This document shows positions 1 through 8,942 of a stretch of 64,000 nucleotides of DNA, piece after piece. The notes beneath the pieces were generated by a model, which saw only the letters and a program-made list of their open reading frames with translations, had not been told where the DNA came from and did not search any database. The stretch is from Actinomyces sp. 432 (lineage in GTDB: Bacteria > Actinomycetota > Actinomycetes > Actinomycetales > Actinomycetaceae), in the NCBI RefSeq assembly GCF_009930875.1, contig NZ_CP025249.1, positions 2,418,001 to 2,482,000 of the forward strand, in the 5' to 3' direction. The number at the start of each line of letters is the position of its first letter. The stretch's first letter is position 1. Position numbers and translations under genes: made by a program.

Positions 1-995
1 GGGCGCGGCTCGCGGATGACGCCGGCGGGCAGTGCCCCCGGCACCTGCCCAGCCGGGACCCCCGCCAGCTCCGGGTGCACCCGGGCCAGTAGCGTACGTA
101 CCGCCACCTCGGCGATCAGGGCGGCATCCTGACGCACGGTGGTCAAGTCGAATGCGGTGGCGGCGGTTACGGGGATGCCGTCATAGCCGCACACGGCCAC
201 GTCCTGCGGTACCCGGACGCCGCGTCGCCGCAGCTCCATAAGCGCGCCCACCGCGGCATGATCGTTGAAGCACACCAGCGCTTCAGGCAGCTCGGCCAGC
301 GCCGCGGCGCCGCGAGCGCCGGCGTCCTCATCCGCCCCGCCGGGAACCACGCGCACCTCATCCGCCAGCCCGTGCGCCGCCATGGCGGCGCGGTAGGCGG
401 CCGCGCGCAGCGCGGAGGCCGACTGCGCACCGCCGTCAAGGTAGACGATGCGGCGCCGTCCGGTTGCGACCAGGTGCTCGATCAGGGCGGTAATGCCGAC
501 ATCGTCGCGTGAGCGCACCTCGTCGATGCCCGCCACCGCGGTGGTCTGGCACACGACTACAGTCCGCACCCGCGCGCCGGCGCGGCCGAGCTCATGGTCC
601 GGGATGGCCGGATCCACCAGCACCAGCCCCTCGCAGTGATCGGCCAGCAGGGCCCTTACCCCCGCCACGCCGTCACGGTGGGCGGTCACGGCCGCGAGCG
701 CCAGCGAGTGCTCCAGATCGGCACAGGCACGGTACAGGCCGTCAACGATCAGACCCTGGAATGCCTGCCCCACCGCGAAGCCCGCTCCGATTAGCCCGGA
801 GTGGCTGCGCCGCAGCAGGCGCGCGCGAGGATCGGCCACGTAGCCCATCTCGTCGGCTACCCGCAGGATCTCCTCCCGGGTGGCGGCCGCCACACCCGGC
901 GCACCGTTCAGCGCCGCGGACACCGTGGACACCGAGCGGCCGCAGCGTGCGGCGACCATGGCGATGGTCACCCGCGAGACGGCACCGGCGGGCAT
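1..995 (-). CDS. LacI-family transcriptional regulator (3' end beyond window)
   Basis: Reading leftward from an ATG at 995, an open frame of 331 codons runs off the window edge. The first about 50 residues form a LacI helix-turn-helix (VTIAMVAARCGRSVSTVSAAL) with the hinge-like MGYVADPRARLL, followed by a periplasmic-binding-protein-like effector domain; the last visible residues (LPAGVIREPR) match the usual end of the family, so little is missing. It is divergent from the oxidoreductase starting at 1379. The perfect palindrome at 1208-1235 in the shared upstream region is a natural operator for it. LacI proteins normally sense a sugar or sugar derivative; the effector is not visible here. 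Family assignment is firm, target is inference. Confidence 0.9.
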   Translation of the reverse strand, partial: MPAGAVSRVTIAMVAARCGRSVSTVSAALNGAPGVAAATREEILRVADEMGYVADPRARLLRRSHSGLIGAGFAVGQAFQGLIVDGLYRACADLEHSLALAAVTAHRDGVAGVRALLADHCEGLVLVDPAIPDHELGRAGARVRTVVVCQTTAVAGIDEVRSRDDVGITALIEHLVATGRRRIVYLDGGAQSASALRAAAYRAAMAAHGLADEVRVVPGGADEDAGARGAAALAELPEALVCFNDHAAVGALMELRRRGVRVPQDVAVCGYDGIPVTAATAFDLTTVRQDAALIAEVAVRTLLARVHPELAGVPAGQVPGALPAGVIREPR

Positions 996-1174
996 AGGGC
1001 TCCTCTCCACGAGCTACTTCCCTGATGCCAACCACGACCGGCGGCACCCGGCCAGCATTCTATGGGCCGGCCGAAGCCGGCAGGGGCGCACGTCCGGAGC
1101 GGCGGCGACAGACTCCACGCGCACACGATACCGGCGAATGTCCGGACTAATTTGAACTTCTTTCCCGCACCCCC

Positions 1175-1204
1175 TTGACTCCGACGCGCGGGCAGAACAC
1201 ACTT
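1175..1204 (+). promoter_or_regulatory. Possible promoter for the oxidoreductase/isomerase pair
   Basis: A good -35 box (TTGACT, 1175-1180) is followed after 18 nt by a weak -10 candidate (1199-1204). Transcription from here would start on or beside the palindrome at 1208-1235, which fits repression by the neighbouring LacI protein. The weak -10 keeps confidence low. The rest of the 996-1378 gap shows no gene. Confidence 0.35.
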
Positions 1205-1207
1205 GTG

Positions 1208-1235
1208 ACACCAATTCACGCGCGTGAATTGGTGT
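1208..1235. promoter_or_regulatory. Perfect 28-bp palindrome, candidate LacI-family operator
   Basis: The two 14-nt arms (ACACCAATTCACGC and its exact complement) meet at a central CG, the layout of LacI-family operators. It sits between the divergent LacI gene and the oxidoreductase, just downstream of a possible promoter. Function is inferred from symmetry and location. Confidence 0.7.
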
Positions 1236-1378
1236 GGGTCCGTTCCCTTGGCCGACGTCACCGACCGCCTGCCGGCGTCCGGTGCGGCACCGCATGCGAT
1301 ACGGCATGCCATGCGCCCCACGGCCGGCACAGGGTGCAGCACCCGCTCTCACCACCACCGTCAACGAGGACACCAACC

Positions 1379-2581
1379 ATGAATTCCAGCTCACCCCTGT
1401 CAGTCGCAGTCATCGGCGCCGGCATGGCCGGCACCACCCACGCCAACGCCTGGCGCCAGGTCGGCACCGTCTACGACCTGGGCCTGCCCAAGATCCGCCT
1501 GGCCGCCATCGCCGACGCCTACGAGCCCTTCGCCAAGGACGCCGCCGAGCGCTACGGCTACGAGAAGGCCGTCACCGACTGGCGCGACATCGCCGACGAC
1601 CCCAACATCGACATCGTCTCCATCGTGGTGGGCAACGCCCTGCACCGCGAGATCGCCGAGGCCATGATCCGCGCCGGCAAGCACGTCCTGTGTGAGAAGC
1701 CCCTGGCTGACACCCTCGAGTCGGCCAAGGCGATGGCCGAGGCCGAGAAGGCCGCCGGCACCGTCACCTCCGTCGGCTTCACCTTCCGCCGCAACGCCGC
1801 CATCGCCGAGATCGCCAAGTTGGTCCGGGAGGGGCACCTGGGCGAGATCAACCACTTCGAGGGCCGCTACTGGTGCGACTACGGCGTCGACCCCAACACC
1901 CCCATGGCCTGGCGCTACTCCGGCCCCATGGGCTCCGGGGCGCTCGGCGACGTCGGCAGCCACCTGATCGACACCGCCGAGACCATTTGCGGCCCCCTGG
2001 TCTCCGTATCCGGAGGCGCCATGATGACCTCCATCAAGCAGCGCCCCGTAGCCAAGGGGCACGTCACCCGCGGCACCGCCCTGGACACCACGGATGTGGA
2101 GATGGCCGATGTCACCAACGACGACGTCGCCACCTTCACCGGGCACTTCGCCAGCGGCGCGGTGGGCACCTTCTCCTGCTCGCGCGTGGCCTGGAACATG
2201 CCCAACGCGCTGATGCTGGACGTGCTCGGCTCCAAGGGACGGGCCTCCTGGGACCTGGCCCGCGCCGGAGAGATCAAGGTCGACGACGTCAACTCCCCCG
2301 CCGGCCTGGGCGGCGCTCGCCAGGTGCTGGTCAACCCGACCTTCCCCTACTTCGAGCGCGGCTCCTCCATGGCCTTCGGCGGCGTGGGCCTGACCCAGAT
2401 CGAGCAGTTCACCTACCAGGCCTACGCCTTCCTCCAGCAGGTAGCCGGCGTCACCGAAGGCGCCCTGCCTCCGTGCGCGACCTTCGCCGACGGCTACCGC
2501 GAGATGCTCATCGCCGATGCCGTGGCCACCTCGGCCGCCAATGGCGGTGCCGCCGTCGACATCACCCCCTTCAACAAGTGA
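1379..2581 (+). CDS. Gfo/Idh/MocA-family NAD(P)-dependent oxidoreductase
   Basis: 400 residues. The N-terminal Rossmann fold carries GAGMAGTTHANAW (about residues 13-25), the EKP motif follows at 106-108 (CEKPLAD), and GDVGSHLIDT lies in the C-terminal alpha/beta domain, all hallmarks of the family that oxidises or reduces sugars, inositols and their derivatives. The ATG at 1379 was chosen because it follows a purine-rich ribosome site (AACGAGGA) and places the Rossmann strand at the N-terminus. The following gene is a TIM-barrel sugar isomerase, so the pair probably converts one carbohydrate derivative under LacI control. The substrate cannot be read from sequence; inositol or a rare sugar are possibilities. 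Confidence 0.9.
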   Translation: MNSSSPLSVAVIGAGMAGTTHANAWRQVGTVYDLGLPKIRLAAIADAYEPFAKDAAERYGYEKAVTDWRDIADDPNIDIVSIVVGNALHREIAEAMIRAGKHVLCEKPLADTLESAKAMAEAEKAAGTVTSVGFTFRRNAAIAEIAKLVREGHLGEINHFEGRYWCDYGVDPNTPMAWRYSGPMGSGALGDVGSHLIDTAETICGPLVSVSGGAMMTSIKQRPVAKGHVTRGTALDTTDVEMADVTNDDVATFTGHFASGAVGTFSCSRVAWNMPNALMLDVLGSKGRASWDLARAGEIKVDDVNSPAGLGGARQVLVNPTFPYFERGSSMAFGGVGLTQIEQFTYQAYAFLQQVAGVTEGALPPCATFADGYREMLIADAVATSAANGGAAVDITPFNK

Positions 2582-2695
2582 TCCCCGGGACGCCCGCTGC
2601 ACCAGGCGGCTCGGCCCTCACCACCAGGTAGCCGAGATCCACACACCAGAACCACACCTAAGAGCCACACCCAAGAACTACAAGGAGAAAACCTC

Positions 2696-3694
2696 ATGGC
2701 ACTGAACTACGGCGCCTACACCGCCTGCCTTTCCGACCGCCCGCTTCCGGCCGCCCTGGACGTCCTGAAGGAGGCAGGGCTGACCGGCGCGGAGGTCAAC
2801 GTCGGCGGCTTCATTCCCTCGCCCCACTGCCCCGTTGACGCGCTGCTCGCCTCCCAGGCCGCCCGGGAGGACTACCTGGGCATCTTCGCCGAGCGCGGCA
2901 TGCGGCTGTCCGGCCTGAACACCTCCGGCAACCCGGTCTCGCCCCTGCCCGCCGAGGGCATCAAGCACGCCGCGGACATCCGCAACGCCATCAAGCTGGC
3001 GGGTCTGCTCGGCGTCGGCGAGATCGTCACCATGTCCGGCACCCCCGGCACCGACCCGACGGCGAAGTACCCCACCTGGGTGGTCAACCCCTGGAACGGC
3101 ATCGACATGGAGATCCTCGAATACCAGTGGAGCGTGGTCGTGCCCTTCTTCAAGGAGATTGACGCCCTGGCACGGGACAACGACGTGCAGGTCTGCCTTG
3201 AGCTGCACCCCCGCAACCTGGTGTTCAACATCCCCGCCTTCGAGCGTCTGATTGAGGAGACCGGGGCCACGAACATCAAGGTGAACATGGACCCCTCGCA
3301 CCTGTTCTGGCAGCAGATGGACCCGATCGCCGCCACCAAGCGGCTGGGGAACCTGGTCGGCCACGTCCACGCCAAAGACACCAAGGTGTTCCCCGGTGTG
3401 GCCTACCGCGGGGTGCTGGACACCGACTTCGGGCACGTCCCCGCCGAGGCGGAGAACAAGACGCCGGTGGCCTACGGCTACTGGACCACCGCCTGGCCGC
3501 AGGATCCCGCCTGGCGCTTCGTCGCCTTCGGCCTGGGGCATGACACGGACTACTGGGCCGAGTTCCTGCGGGCCATCGCGGCGGTGAACCCGGACATGAA
3601 CGTCAACATCGAGCACGAGGACGCCGAGTACGGCAACGTCGAGGGCCTGCGGCTGTCGGCCACCAACCTGCTTGCGGCGGCCGCCAAGCTCTGA
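2696..3694 (+). CDS. Sugar phosphate isomerase/epimerase, xylose isomerase-like TIM barrel
   Basis: 332 residues with an AP-endonuclease-2/xylose-isomerase-like barrel. Candidate metal ligands are in the expected order: E169 (CLELHPRN), D199 (NMDPSH), H225 (GHVHAKD) and E306 (NIEHED). The ATG is preceded by a strong ribosome site (AAGGAG). It lies 114 bp downstream of the Gfo/Idh/MocA oxidoreductase and ends at a strong hairpin terminator, so the two likely form one transcript. Such pairs are common in catabolic loci for inositols or unusual sugars, where one enzyme oxidises and the other isomerises. Specific substrate unknown. Confidence 0.88.
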   Translation: MALNYGAYTACLSDRPLPAALDVLKEAGLTGAEVNVGGFIPSPHCPVDALLASQAAREDYLGIFAERGMRLSGLNTSGNPVSPLPAEGIKHAADIRNAIKLAGLLGVGEIVTMSGTPGTDPTAKYPTWVVNPWNGIDMEILEYQWSVVVPFFKEIDALARDNDVQVCLELHPRNLVFNIPAFERLIEETGATNIKVNMDPSHLFWQQMDPIAATKRLGNLVGHVHAKDTKVFPGVAYRGVLDTDFGHVPAEAENKTPVAYGYWTTAWPQDPAWRFVAFGLGHDTDYWAEFLRAIAAVNPDMNVNIEHEDAEYGNVEGLRLSATNLLAAAAKL

Positions 3695-3725
3695 GCACCG
3701 AGAGCCAAACACGACCGCCCAAGAA

Positions 3726-3777
3726 CGGGCGGGAGGAGGCGGGTCGAAGGTGTGGTCGGCCTGCCTCCTCCCGCCCG
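3726..3777 (+). terminator. Hairpin terminator after the oxidoreductase/isomerase pair
   Basis: Perfect 15-bp GC-rich stem (CGGGCGGGAGGAGGC, 3726-3740, with 3763-3777) around a 22-nt loop, just after the isomerase stop. There is no T-run, as is common in actinobacteria. Confidence 0.6.
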
Positions 3778-3942
3778 CTCCCTCGCCCGCCACGTGACCA
3801 AAAAGTCGGACATAAACACCCGCCGTCCGTCTCTGCGGCCCCCACAATCGCGCCAGTTGGGGCAGACTTGTACCAGGCGCGCAGCGGCCACCCGCGGCGC
3901 ACCCCACTCGACGTCGAGACGCAGACAAAGGACAGCTACACC

Positions 3943-5997
3943 GTGGCGCGCAGTATTTACATCGCCTCCCCCAATGCCAGCACCGGCAAGTCGACCGTGG
4001 CCCTGGGCCTGGTCGCCTCCCTCACCAAGGTTGTGGCTAAGGTCGGCGTCTTCCGGCCCTTTGTCGCCTCCCGCGAGGACGAGCCCTTCCTTGAGCTGCT
4101 GCTGCGCCGCTGCGGCTCGAATACCCCGGCGGCGCAGTGCATCGGGGTGACCTGGGAGGAGTTCCACGCCGATCCCGATGAGTCGTTGTCACGCATCGTC
4201 GCCGCCTACCGGGCGGTGGCCCGCGACCACGACGTCGTCATCATCGACGGCTCGGACTTCTCCGACGTGGTCGGCAACCCCGAGCTGTCCCTCAACGCCC
4301 GCGTAGCCGCGAACATCGGCGTGCCCGTGCTGCTGGTGGTCTCCGGGCAGGGCGACCCCGAGGACGTGCGCGGCAGCGTGGAGGTCTCCATGGCCGAGAT
4401 CGCCGACAACCACGCCCGCACCGTCGCCGTAGTGGCCAACAAGTGCCCCGCGGGCACGCGTGCGGAGGTGGCCGCGGCGCTGGCGGGGCTGGAGGGCGTG
4501 GCCACCACGACCCTGCCCGAGGTGCCGCTGCTGGGCGCCCCCTCGGTGCGCGAGGTCATGAACGCCGTCGAGGGCACTCTCATCAGCGGGGATGACGCCC
4601 TGCTCGAGCGCGAGGCCGAGGGCGTGCTCATCGCCGCCATGGACGTCTCCCACGTGCTTGAGCGCCTGAATGAGGGCCAGGTGGTCATCGTCCCCGCCGA
4701 CCGCTCCGCCGCACTGATCTCCCTGGCCGCCGCCCAGGCCTCCACCGGCTTCCCGAACCTGGCCGGGCTGGTGCTCAACGGCGGCTTCGAGGTGGCGGAG
4801 CACGCACTGCGCCTGATCCGGGGACTGCGGCTGCCGCTGCCGGTCATGACCTCCCCGCTGGACACCTTCGCCGCCGCGTCGGTGGCCGGCTCCTTGCAGG
4901 GCGGGCTGGGGCAGGCCTCTTCCCGCAAGCTCGACGTCGCGGTGACCACCTTCGAGCAGGAGGCCGACGTCGACGCCCTACTGGCCGCCCTGGAGGTGGA
5001 GCCCAGTGAGGTCGTCACCCCCATCATGTTCCAGGCCGAGCTGATCGAGCGCTCCCGCGCCGACCGCCGCACCATTGTCCTGCCCGAGCCCGACGACGAC
5101 CGCATCCTGCGCGCGGCCGACGTCATCGCCCGCCGCGGCATCGCGGACCTGATCCTGCTGGGAGACGAGACCACGGTGCGGGCGCGGGCCGCCGAGCTGG
5201 GACTGGATATCTCCGCGGCCCGCGTAGTGCCCACCGACAGCCCCGAGCTACTGGAGAAGTACGCCGCGGAGTTCGCCCGCCTGCGCGCCAAGAAGGGCGT
5301 CACGCTGGAGCAGGCCCGTGAGCGGGTCCAGGACGTGTCCTACTTCGGCACCATGATGGTGCACATGGGCGACGCTGACGGCATGGTCTCGGGCGCAGCC
5401 CACACCACCGCCCACACCATCGTCCCCTCCTTCCAGATCATCAAGACCAAGCCGGGCACCTCCATCGTCTCCTCGGTGTTCCTGATGCTGCTGGAGGACC
5501 GGGTGCTGGTGTACGGCGACTGCGCCGTCAACCCCGACCCCACCGCCGAGCAGCTGGCCGATATCGCCATCTCCTCCGCCGAGACCGCTCGCCAGTTCGG
5601 CGTGGAGCCGCGCGTGGCCATGCTGTCCTTCTCCACCGGCACCTCCGGCAAGGGCGCGGACGTGGACAAGGTGCGCGAGGCCACCGAGATCGTGCGGGAG
5701 AAGGCGCCGGAGCTCGCCGTCGAGGGGCCGATCCAGTATGACGCCGCCATCGATCCGACCGTCGCCGCGAAAAAGGCCCCCGGTTCGGAGGTGGCCGGCC
5801 GCGCCAACGTATTCATCTTCCCGGATCTGTCCAGTGGCAACATCGGCTACAAGGCCGTGCAGCGCTCGTCCGGCGCCGTCGCCATCGGACCGGTGCTGCA
5901 GGGCCTGAACAAGCCTGTCAATGACCTCTCCCGCGGCGCGCTGGTGGAGGACATCGTCAACACGGTGGCCATCACCGCCGTCCAGGCCCAGGCCTGA
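3943..5997 (+). CDS. pta: Phosphate acetyltransferase, long bacterial type
   Basis: 684 residues from a GTG at 3943. An N-terminal P-loop/BioD-like domain (SPNASTGKST, about residues 9-18) is followed by a DRTGG-type regulatory region and a C-terminal PTA_PTB catalytic domain from about residue 365 (PEPDDDRILRAAD, later MLSFSTGTSGKGADVDKV). It interconverts acetyl-CoA and acetyl phosphate in the cytoplasm. The frame stays open further upstream, but the GTG follows an AAAGGA ribosome site and starts exactly at the P-loop strand, so it is preferred. ackA follows after about 75 bp, forming the standard acetate/ATP-generating pair of a fermentative organism. Confidence 0.95.
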   Translation: MARSIYIASPNASTGKSTVALGLVASLTKVVAKVGVFRPFVASREDEPFLELLLRRCGSNTPAAQCIGVTWEEFHADPDESLSRIVAAYRAVARDHDVVIIDGSDFSDVVGNPELSLNARVAANIGVPVLLVVSGQGDPEDVRGSVEVSMAEIADNHARTVAVVANKCPAGTRAEVAAALAGLEGVATTTLPEVPLLGAPSVREVMNAVEGTLISGDDALLEREAEGVLIAAMDVSHVLERLNEGQVVIVPADRSAALISLAAAQASTGFPNLAGLVLNGGFEVAEHALRLIRGLRLPLPVMTSPLDTFAAASVAGSLQGGLGQASSRKLDVAVTTFEQEADVDALLAALEVEPSEVVTPIMFQAELIERSRADRRTIVLPEPDDDRILRAADVIARRGIADLILLGDETTVRARAAELGLDISAARVVPTDSPELLEKYAAEFARLRAKKGVTLEQARERVQDVSYFGTMMVHMGDADGMVSGAAHTTAHTIVPSFQIIKTKPGTSIVSSVFLMLLEDRVLVYGDCAVNPDPTAEQLADIAISSAETARQFGVEPRVAMLSFSTGTSGKGADVDKVREATEIVREKAPELAVEGPIQYDAAIDPTVAAKKAPGSEVAGRANVFIFPDLSSGNIGYKAVQRSSGAVAIGPVLQGLNKPVNDLSRGALVEDIVNTVAITAVQAQA

Positions 5998-6072
5998 CCC
6001 GGGAGGGGCCGCGGCACTGCGCCGGCCCCGCCCCTCGAGTTTCGTCTCTTCCGACCCGCAGAAAGGCTCATT

Positions 6073-7257
6073 GTGACCACCCGGACCGTCCTCGTCATCA
6101 ACTCCGGCTCCTCCTCCATCAAGTACCAGCTCGTCGACCCCGACTCCGGCCGCTCCCTGGCGTCCGGACTCGTCGAGCGCATCGGTGAGGAGACCGGCAC
6201 GATCATCCACCGCCATGCCGGTGAGAAGACCCAGCTGGACGAGCCGGTGCCCGATCACGGCTTCGGCCTGTCGGAGGTGCTGCGCCTATTCGACGAGGAG
6301 GGTCCGGCCCTGTCCGAGGCGAACATTGTGGCCGTGGGCCACCGGGTGGTCCAGGGCGGCCGCTACTTCTCCGGCCCCGCCCTGGTGGATGAGGACGTAA
6401 TCACCAAGATCAGCGAGCTGGTGCCGCTCGGTCCGCTGCACAACCCCGCTCACCTGAAGGGCATCGAAGTCGGCCTGGAGCTGCTGTCCGACGTACCGCA
6501 CGTGGCCGTGTTCGACACCGCCTTCTTCCAGGACCTGCCGGAGGAGGCGGCCCGCTACGCCCTCAAGCGCGAGGTCGCCGACAAGTACTCCATTCGCCGC
6601 TACGGCGCGCACGGCACCAGCCACCAGTTCGTCTCCGGCGAGGTATCCCGGCTGCTGGGTCGCGATGATCTAAAGCAGATCGTGCTGCACCTGGGCAATG
6701 GGGCCTCCGCCTCCGCCGTCGTGGCCGGACGGGCCGTGGATACCTCCATGGGCCTGACCCCGCTTGAGGGCCTGGTCATGGGCGGGCGCACCGGCGACAT
6801 CGACCCGGCGGCCGTGTTCCACCTGGGGCGTGTGGCCGGCATGAGCGTGGATGAGATCGACTACCTGTTCAACCGCGAGTCCGGCATGAAGGGCCTGGCC
6901 GGGGACAACGACATGCGGGAGGTGTGGAAGCGCGTCGACGCCGGCGAGCAGGACGCCCGCGACGCCATGGACATCTACCTGCACCGCCTGGTGAAGTATG
7001 TAGGCGCGTACACCGCCGTCATGGGTGGCCTAGACGCGCTCACCTTCACGGCCGGCATCGGTGAGAATGATGCCCGCCTGCGCGCCGAGCTGGTTGAGCG
7101 CCTGGGCTTCATGGGCATGCGGCTCGACGCCGAGAAGAACGCCGCCCGCTCCGACGAGGGGCGTGTGGTGTCTACCCCGGACTCGGCCATCGCCGTGCTG
7201 GTCTACCCCACCAACGAGGAGCTGGCCATCGCCCGCCAGGCCATGACCCTCATCTGA
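6073..7257 (+). CDS. ackA: Acetate kinase
   Basis: 394 residues, normal length. Family signatures are visible in order: VINSGSSSIKY at the N-terminus, the nucleotide and acetate site segments HRVVQGG, VFDTAFFQ, GAHGTSHQ and HLGNGAS, and FTAGIGEN near the C-terminus. It makes ATP and acetate from acetyl phosphate supplied by the upstream Pta. The GTG start at 6073 follows GAAAGG. The 3' end runs into an 11-bp tandem repeat that duplicates the last codons and stop region. Confidence 0.97.
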   Translation: MTTRTVLVINSGSSSIKYQLVDPDSGRSLASGLVERIGEETGTIIHRHAGEKTQLDEPVPDHGFGLSEVLRLFDEEGPALSEANIVAVGHRVVQGGRYFSGPALVDEDVITKISELVPLGPLHNPAHLKGIEVGLELLSDVPHVAVFDTAFFQDLPEEAARYALKREVADKYSIRRYGAHGTSHQFVSGEVSRLLGRDDLKQIVLHLGNGASASAVVAGRAVDTSMGLTPLEGLVMGGRTGDIDPAAVFHLGRVAGMSVDEIDYLFNRESGMKGLAGDNDMREVWKRVDAGEQDARDAMDIYLHRLVKYVGAYTAVMGGLDALTFTAGIGENDARLRAELVERLGFMGMRLDAEKNAARSDEGRVVSTPDSAIAVLVYPTNEELAIARQAMTLI

Positions 7258-7281
7258 CCCTCATCTGACGCTCGTCTGAAG
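7249..7281. repeat. 11-bp tandem repeat at the ackA stop codon
   Basis: Three consecutive 11-bp units, CTCATCTGACC, CTCATCTGACG and CTCGTCTGAAG; the first contains the ackA stop. Probably slippage or local duplication. Confidence 0.6.
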
Positions 7282-7763
7282 CTCATGCACTGCTGGGACG
7301 TTACCCAGCACCCCTGGTGCATTCCTGCCGCACGTATGCCTTTTCGGAGCTTCTCCCCTAGTGGTTCTGGGGCTCGCGCGCCTAGGCGGCCTGCCAGGGG
7401 AGGCGGCGACGCCCATGCGGTTGTCAAAATCGATGACAATCGCCTCCCACGCCCACTAGGAGTTATGCGGCGCCCGCATGATTCCAAGGCTTTGTCCGCT
7501 GGGCTCGACACCGTCCGCGGCGTTTGTCATCATTTTTGACACCCCGGGCGCTCGCCCGGCACCCACCCCCAACTGCTTGTGTCCGATCAGCTGGTAGGAC
7601 CGACGGGACCAGCCCGGTGAACACCCGGCTGCACCGCGGCGGCACCACCACAGCACCCGGCCAGCTCCCACGCCGCAAACCCTGCCTGACGACAACCCAC
7701 GGGGTCAGTCATCCAGAAGCCGGAGGCCTGACTCGTACGCGAGAACCGAAGCCGTCCCCACGG
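7258..7763. other. Gene-free region between convergent ackA and rnhA with twin palindromes
   Basis: No convincing gene is present; the small open frames have no recognisable features. The notable content is two 17-bp sites, TGTCAAAATCGATGACA (7422-7438) and TGTCATCATTTTTGACA (7525-7541), each a TGTCA-N7-TGACA palindrome. Read on opposite strands they agree over about 25 bp with four differences. They look like paired protein-binding sites or element ends, yet no divergent promoter is expected between convergent genes. Confidence 0.5.
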
Positions 7764-8354
7764 TTAAAAGAGCGTCCCGGTCTCCGCAGACGCTTGCTGC
7801 TCACGCCCGGGAACCGGACCAGCCGCGTCAGTGAGCTGCTGCGCACCGGCGGTTCCGCCTAGGTTGGGCGACACGTCGCCGGGCCGAGTCCAGCCGGGGC
7901 CGGCGGGAACGGCCGTGCCCCGCTGGTAGGCGGTGGCGGCGGCGCGGGCGCGCTGGTCGGCGGCCTCGTTCATGGGGTGGCCGACGTGACCGCGCACCCA
8001 CTCGAAGCGCACCTCGCGCCCCCGCATGGCCGCATCCAGCTGCTTCATGAGGTCATCATTGAGGACCGGCTTGCCGTCGCCCTTGCGCCAGCCGCGGCGC
8101 TTCCAGCCGTGAATCCACTTGGTCAGGGAGTTGATGACGTACTGGGAGTCCGCCTGGATGAGCAGCTCCTCCCCGGCCAGGCCCGCCTGCGCCGTCGCCC
8201 GCAGCAACTCCAGCACGGCGGTGAGCTCACCGCGGTTGTTGGTGGAGTTCTCCCAGCCGCCCGCCGCCCAGCAGTCCTCATCAACGTACCAGGCCCAGCC
8301 GGCCGGTCCGGGGTTTCCCAAGGCGGAGCCGTCCGCCGCGGCGATGATCGTCAT
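7764..8354 (-). CDS. rnhA: Ribonuclease HI with low-complexity C-terminal tail
   Basis: 196 residues from an ATG at 8354. The RNase H active site is complete: D8 (AADGSALGNPG), E43 (NNRGELTA), D69 (QADSQYVI), D133 (MNEAADQRAR), with H123 in RGHVGHP. It removes RNA from RNA/DNA hybrids during replication and repair. The catalytic domain ends near residue 145; the remaining about 50 residues are a Pro/Gly/Ala/Gln-rich tail of no recognised function. A longer frame begins upstream, but the chosen ATG puts the first catalytic strand in its usual place. Confidence 0.94.
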   Translation of the reverse strand: MTIIAAADGSALGNPGPAGWAWYVDEDCWAAGGWENSTNNRGELTAVLELLRATAQAGLAGEELLIQADSQYVINSLTKWIHGWKRRGWRKGDGKPVLNDDLMKQLDAAMRGREVRFEWVRGHVGHPMNEAADQRARAAATAYQRGTAVPAGPGWTRPGDVSPNLGGTAGAQQLTDAAGPVPGREQQASAETGTLF

Positions 8355-8379
8355 AGGCCGCACCCTACCGGCTCCCGCA

Positions 8380-8443
8380 AATACCGGACGCGCCACCCGT
8401 GCCCGCCTCGGGGAGGCGGACGGCAGGTGGCGCGTCCGGTATT
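8380..8443 (-). terminator. Strong hairpin terminator downstream of ptsH
   Basis: A perfect 18-bp stem (8380-8397 with 8426-8443) encloses a second hairpin (CCGCCT-CGGGG-AGGCGG). It lies immediately after the ptsH stop and before rnhA. Confidence 0.75.
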
Positions 8444-8452
8444 GCTGCTACT

Positions 8453-8719
8453 TCAGGCGTCGAGGTCGGTCTCGAGGAGGGCCTTGAGCTCCTCCAGGGC
8501 ACCGTCGGCGCCGTCGGCGTCGGAGGCGAGAGTGACGACGTCGCCGAAGCCGGCGCCGAGCGTCATAACGCCCAGGATGGAGGAGGCGTCAACGGGAGCG
8601 CCGCCCTCCTTGGCGATGGTGACGGGCACACCCTTCTCGGCGACAGCCTTGACGAAGGTTGCGGCGGGGCGGGCGTGAAGGCCGACCTTGGAGGCGATTG
8701 TGGCGGTGACCTGGGCCAT
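8453..8719 (-). CDS. ptsH: Phosphocarrier protein HPr of the PTS
   Basis: 88 residues, the standard HPr length. The phosphorylated histidine is H15 in the GLHARPA motif, and the serine of the regulatory site is S46 in VDASSILG. HPr passes phosphate from enzyme I to the sugar-specific EII proteins. The ATG follows AAGGAG. ptsI is not adjacent, so HPr is encoded alone, upstream of a strong terminator. A possible promoter lies at 8782-8810. Confidence 0.96.
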   Translation of the reverse strand: MAQVTATIASKVGLHARPAATFVKAVAEKGVPVTIAKEGGAPVDASSILGVMTLGAGFGDVVTLASDADGADGALEELKALLETDLDA

Positions 8720-8781
8720 ATGTACTCCTTAGAGAGAACCGGGATCAGCACCCGGGATGCAGGGATTGCACCTGTGCACTG

Positions 8782-8810
8782 ATATGAACCAGCACGACGG
8801 CTGATGTCAG
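8782..8810 (-). promoter_or_regulatory. Possible promoter of ptsH
   Basis: CTGACA (8805-8810) and TCATAT (8782-8787) on the minus strand are separated by 17 nt, about 60 nt upstream of the ptsH start. The -35 is good and the -10 weak. Nothing else is evident between 8811 and 8942. Confidence 0.35.
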
Positions 8811-8942
8811 GCTCACACTACCCGACTTCGCCGCCCCGTGGCTGCGAATAACGCCACGAATACGGTCCGCGCGCCAATTACCGCCCGGATCGCCGTGCCA
8901 CTCGCCTGCCATTCGCCGCTTCGCCGACCTGCAACTGGCCGC

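Noticed and set aside
1400..2602. 400-codon minus-strand open frame opposite the oxidoreductase
   Set aside because: Shadow of the Gfo/Idh/MocA gene; Gly/Asp/Val-rich with no motif.
3868..3942. N-terminal extension of pta
   Set aside because: The frame is open for 25 more codons, but the GTG at 3943 has the ribosome site and coincides with the start of the P-loop fold.
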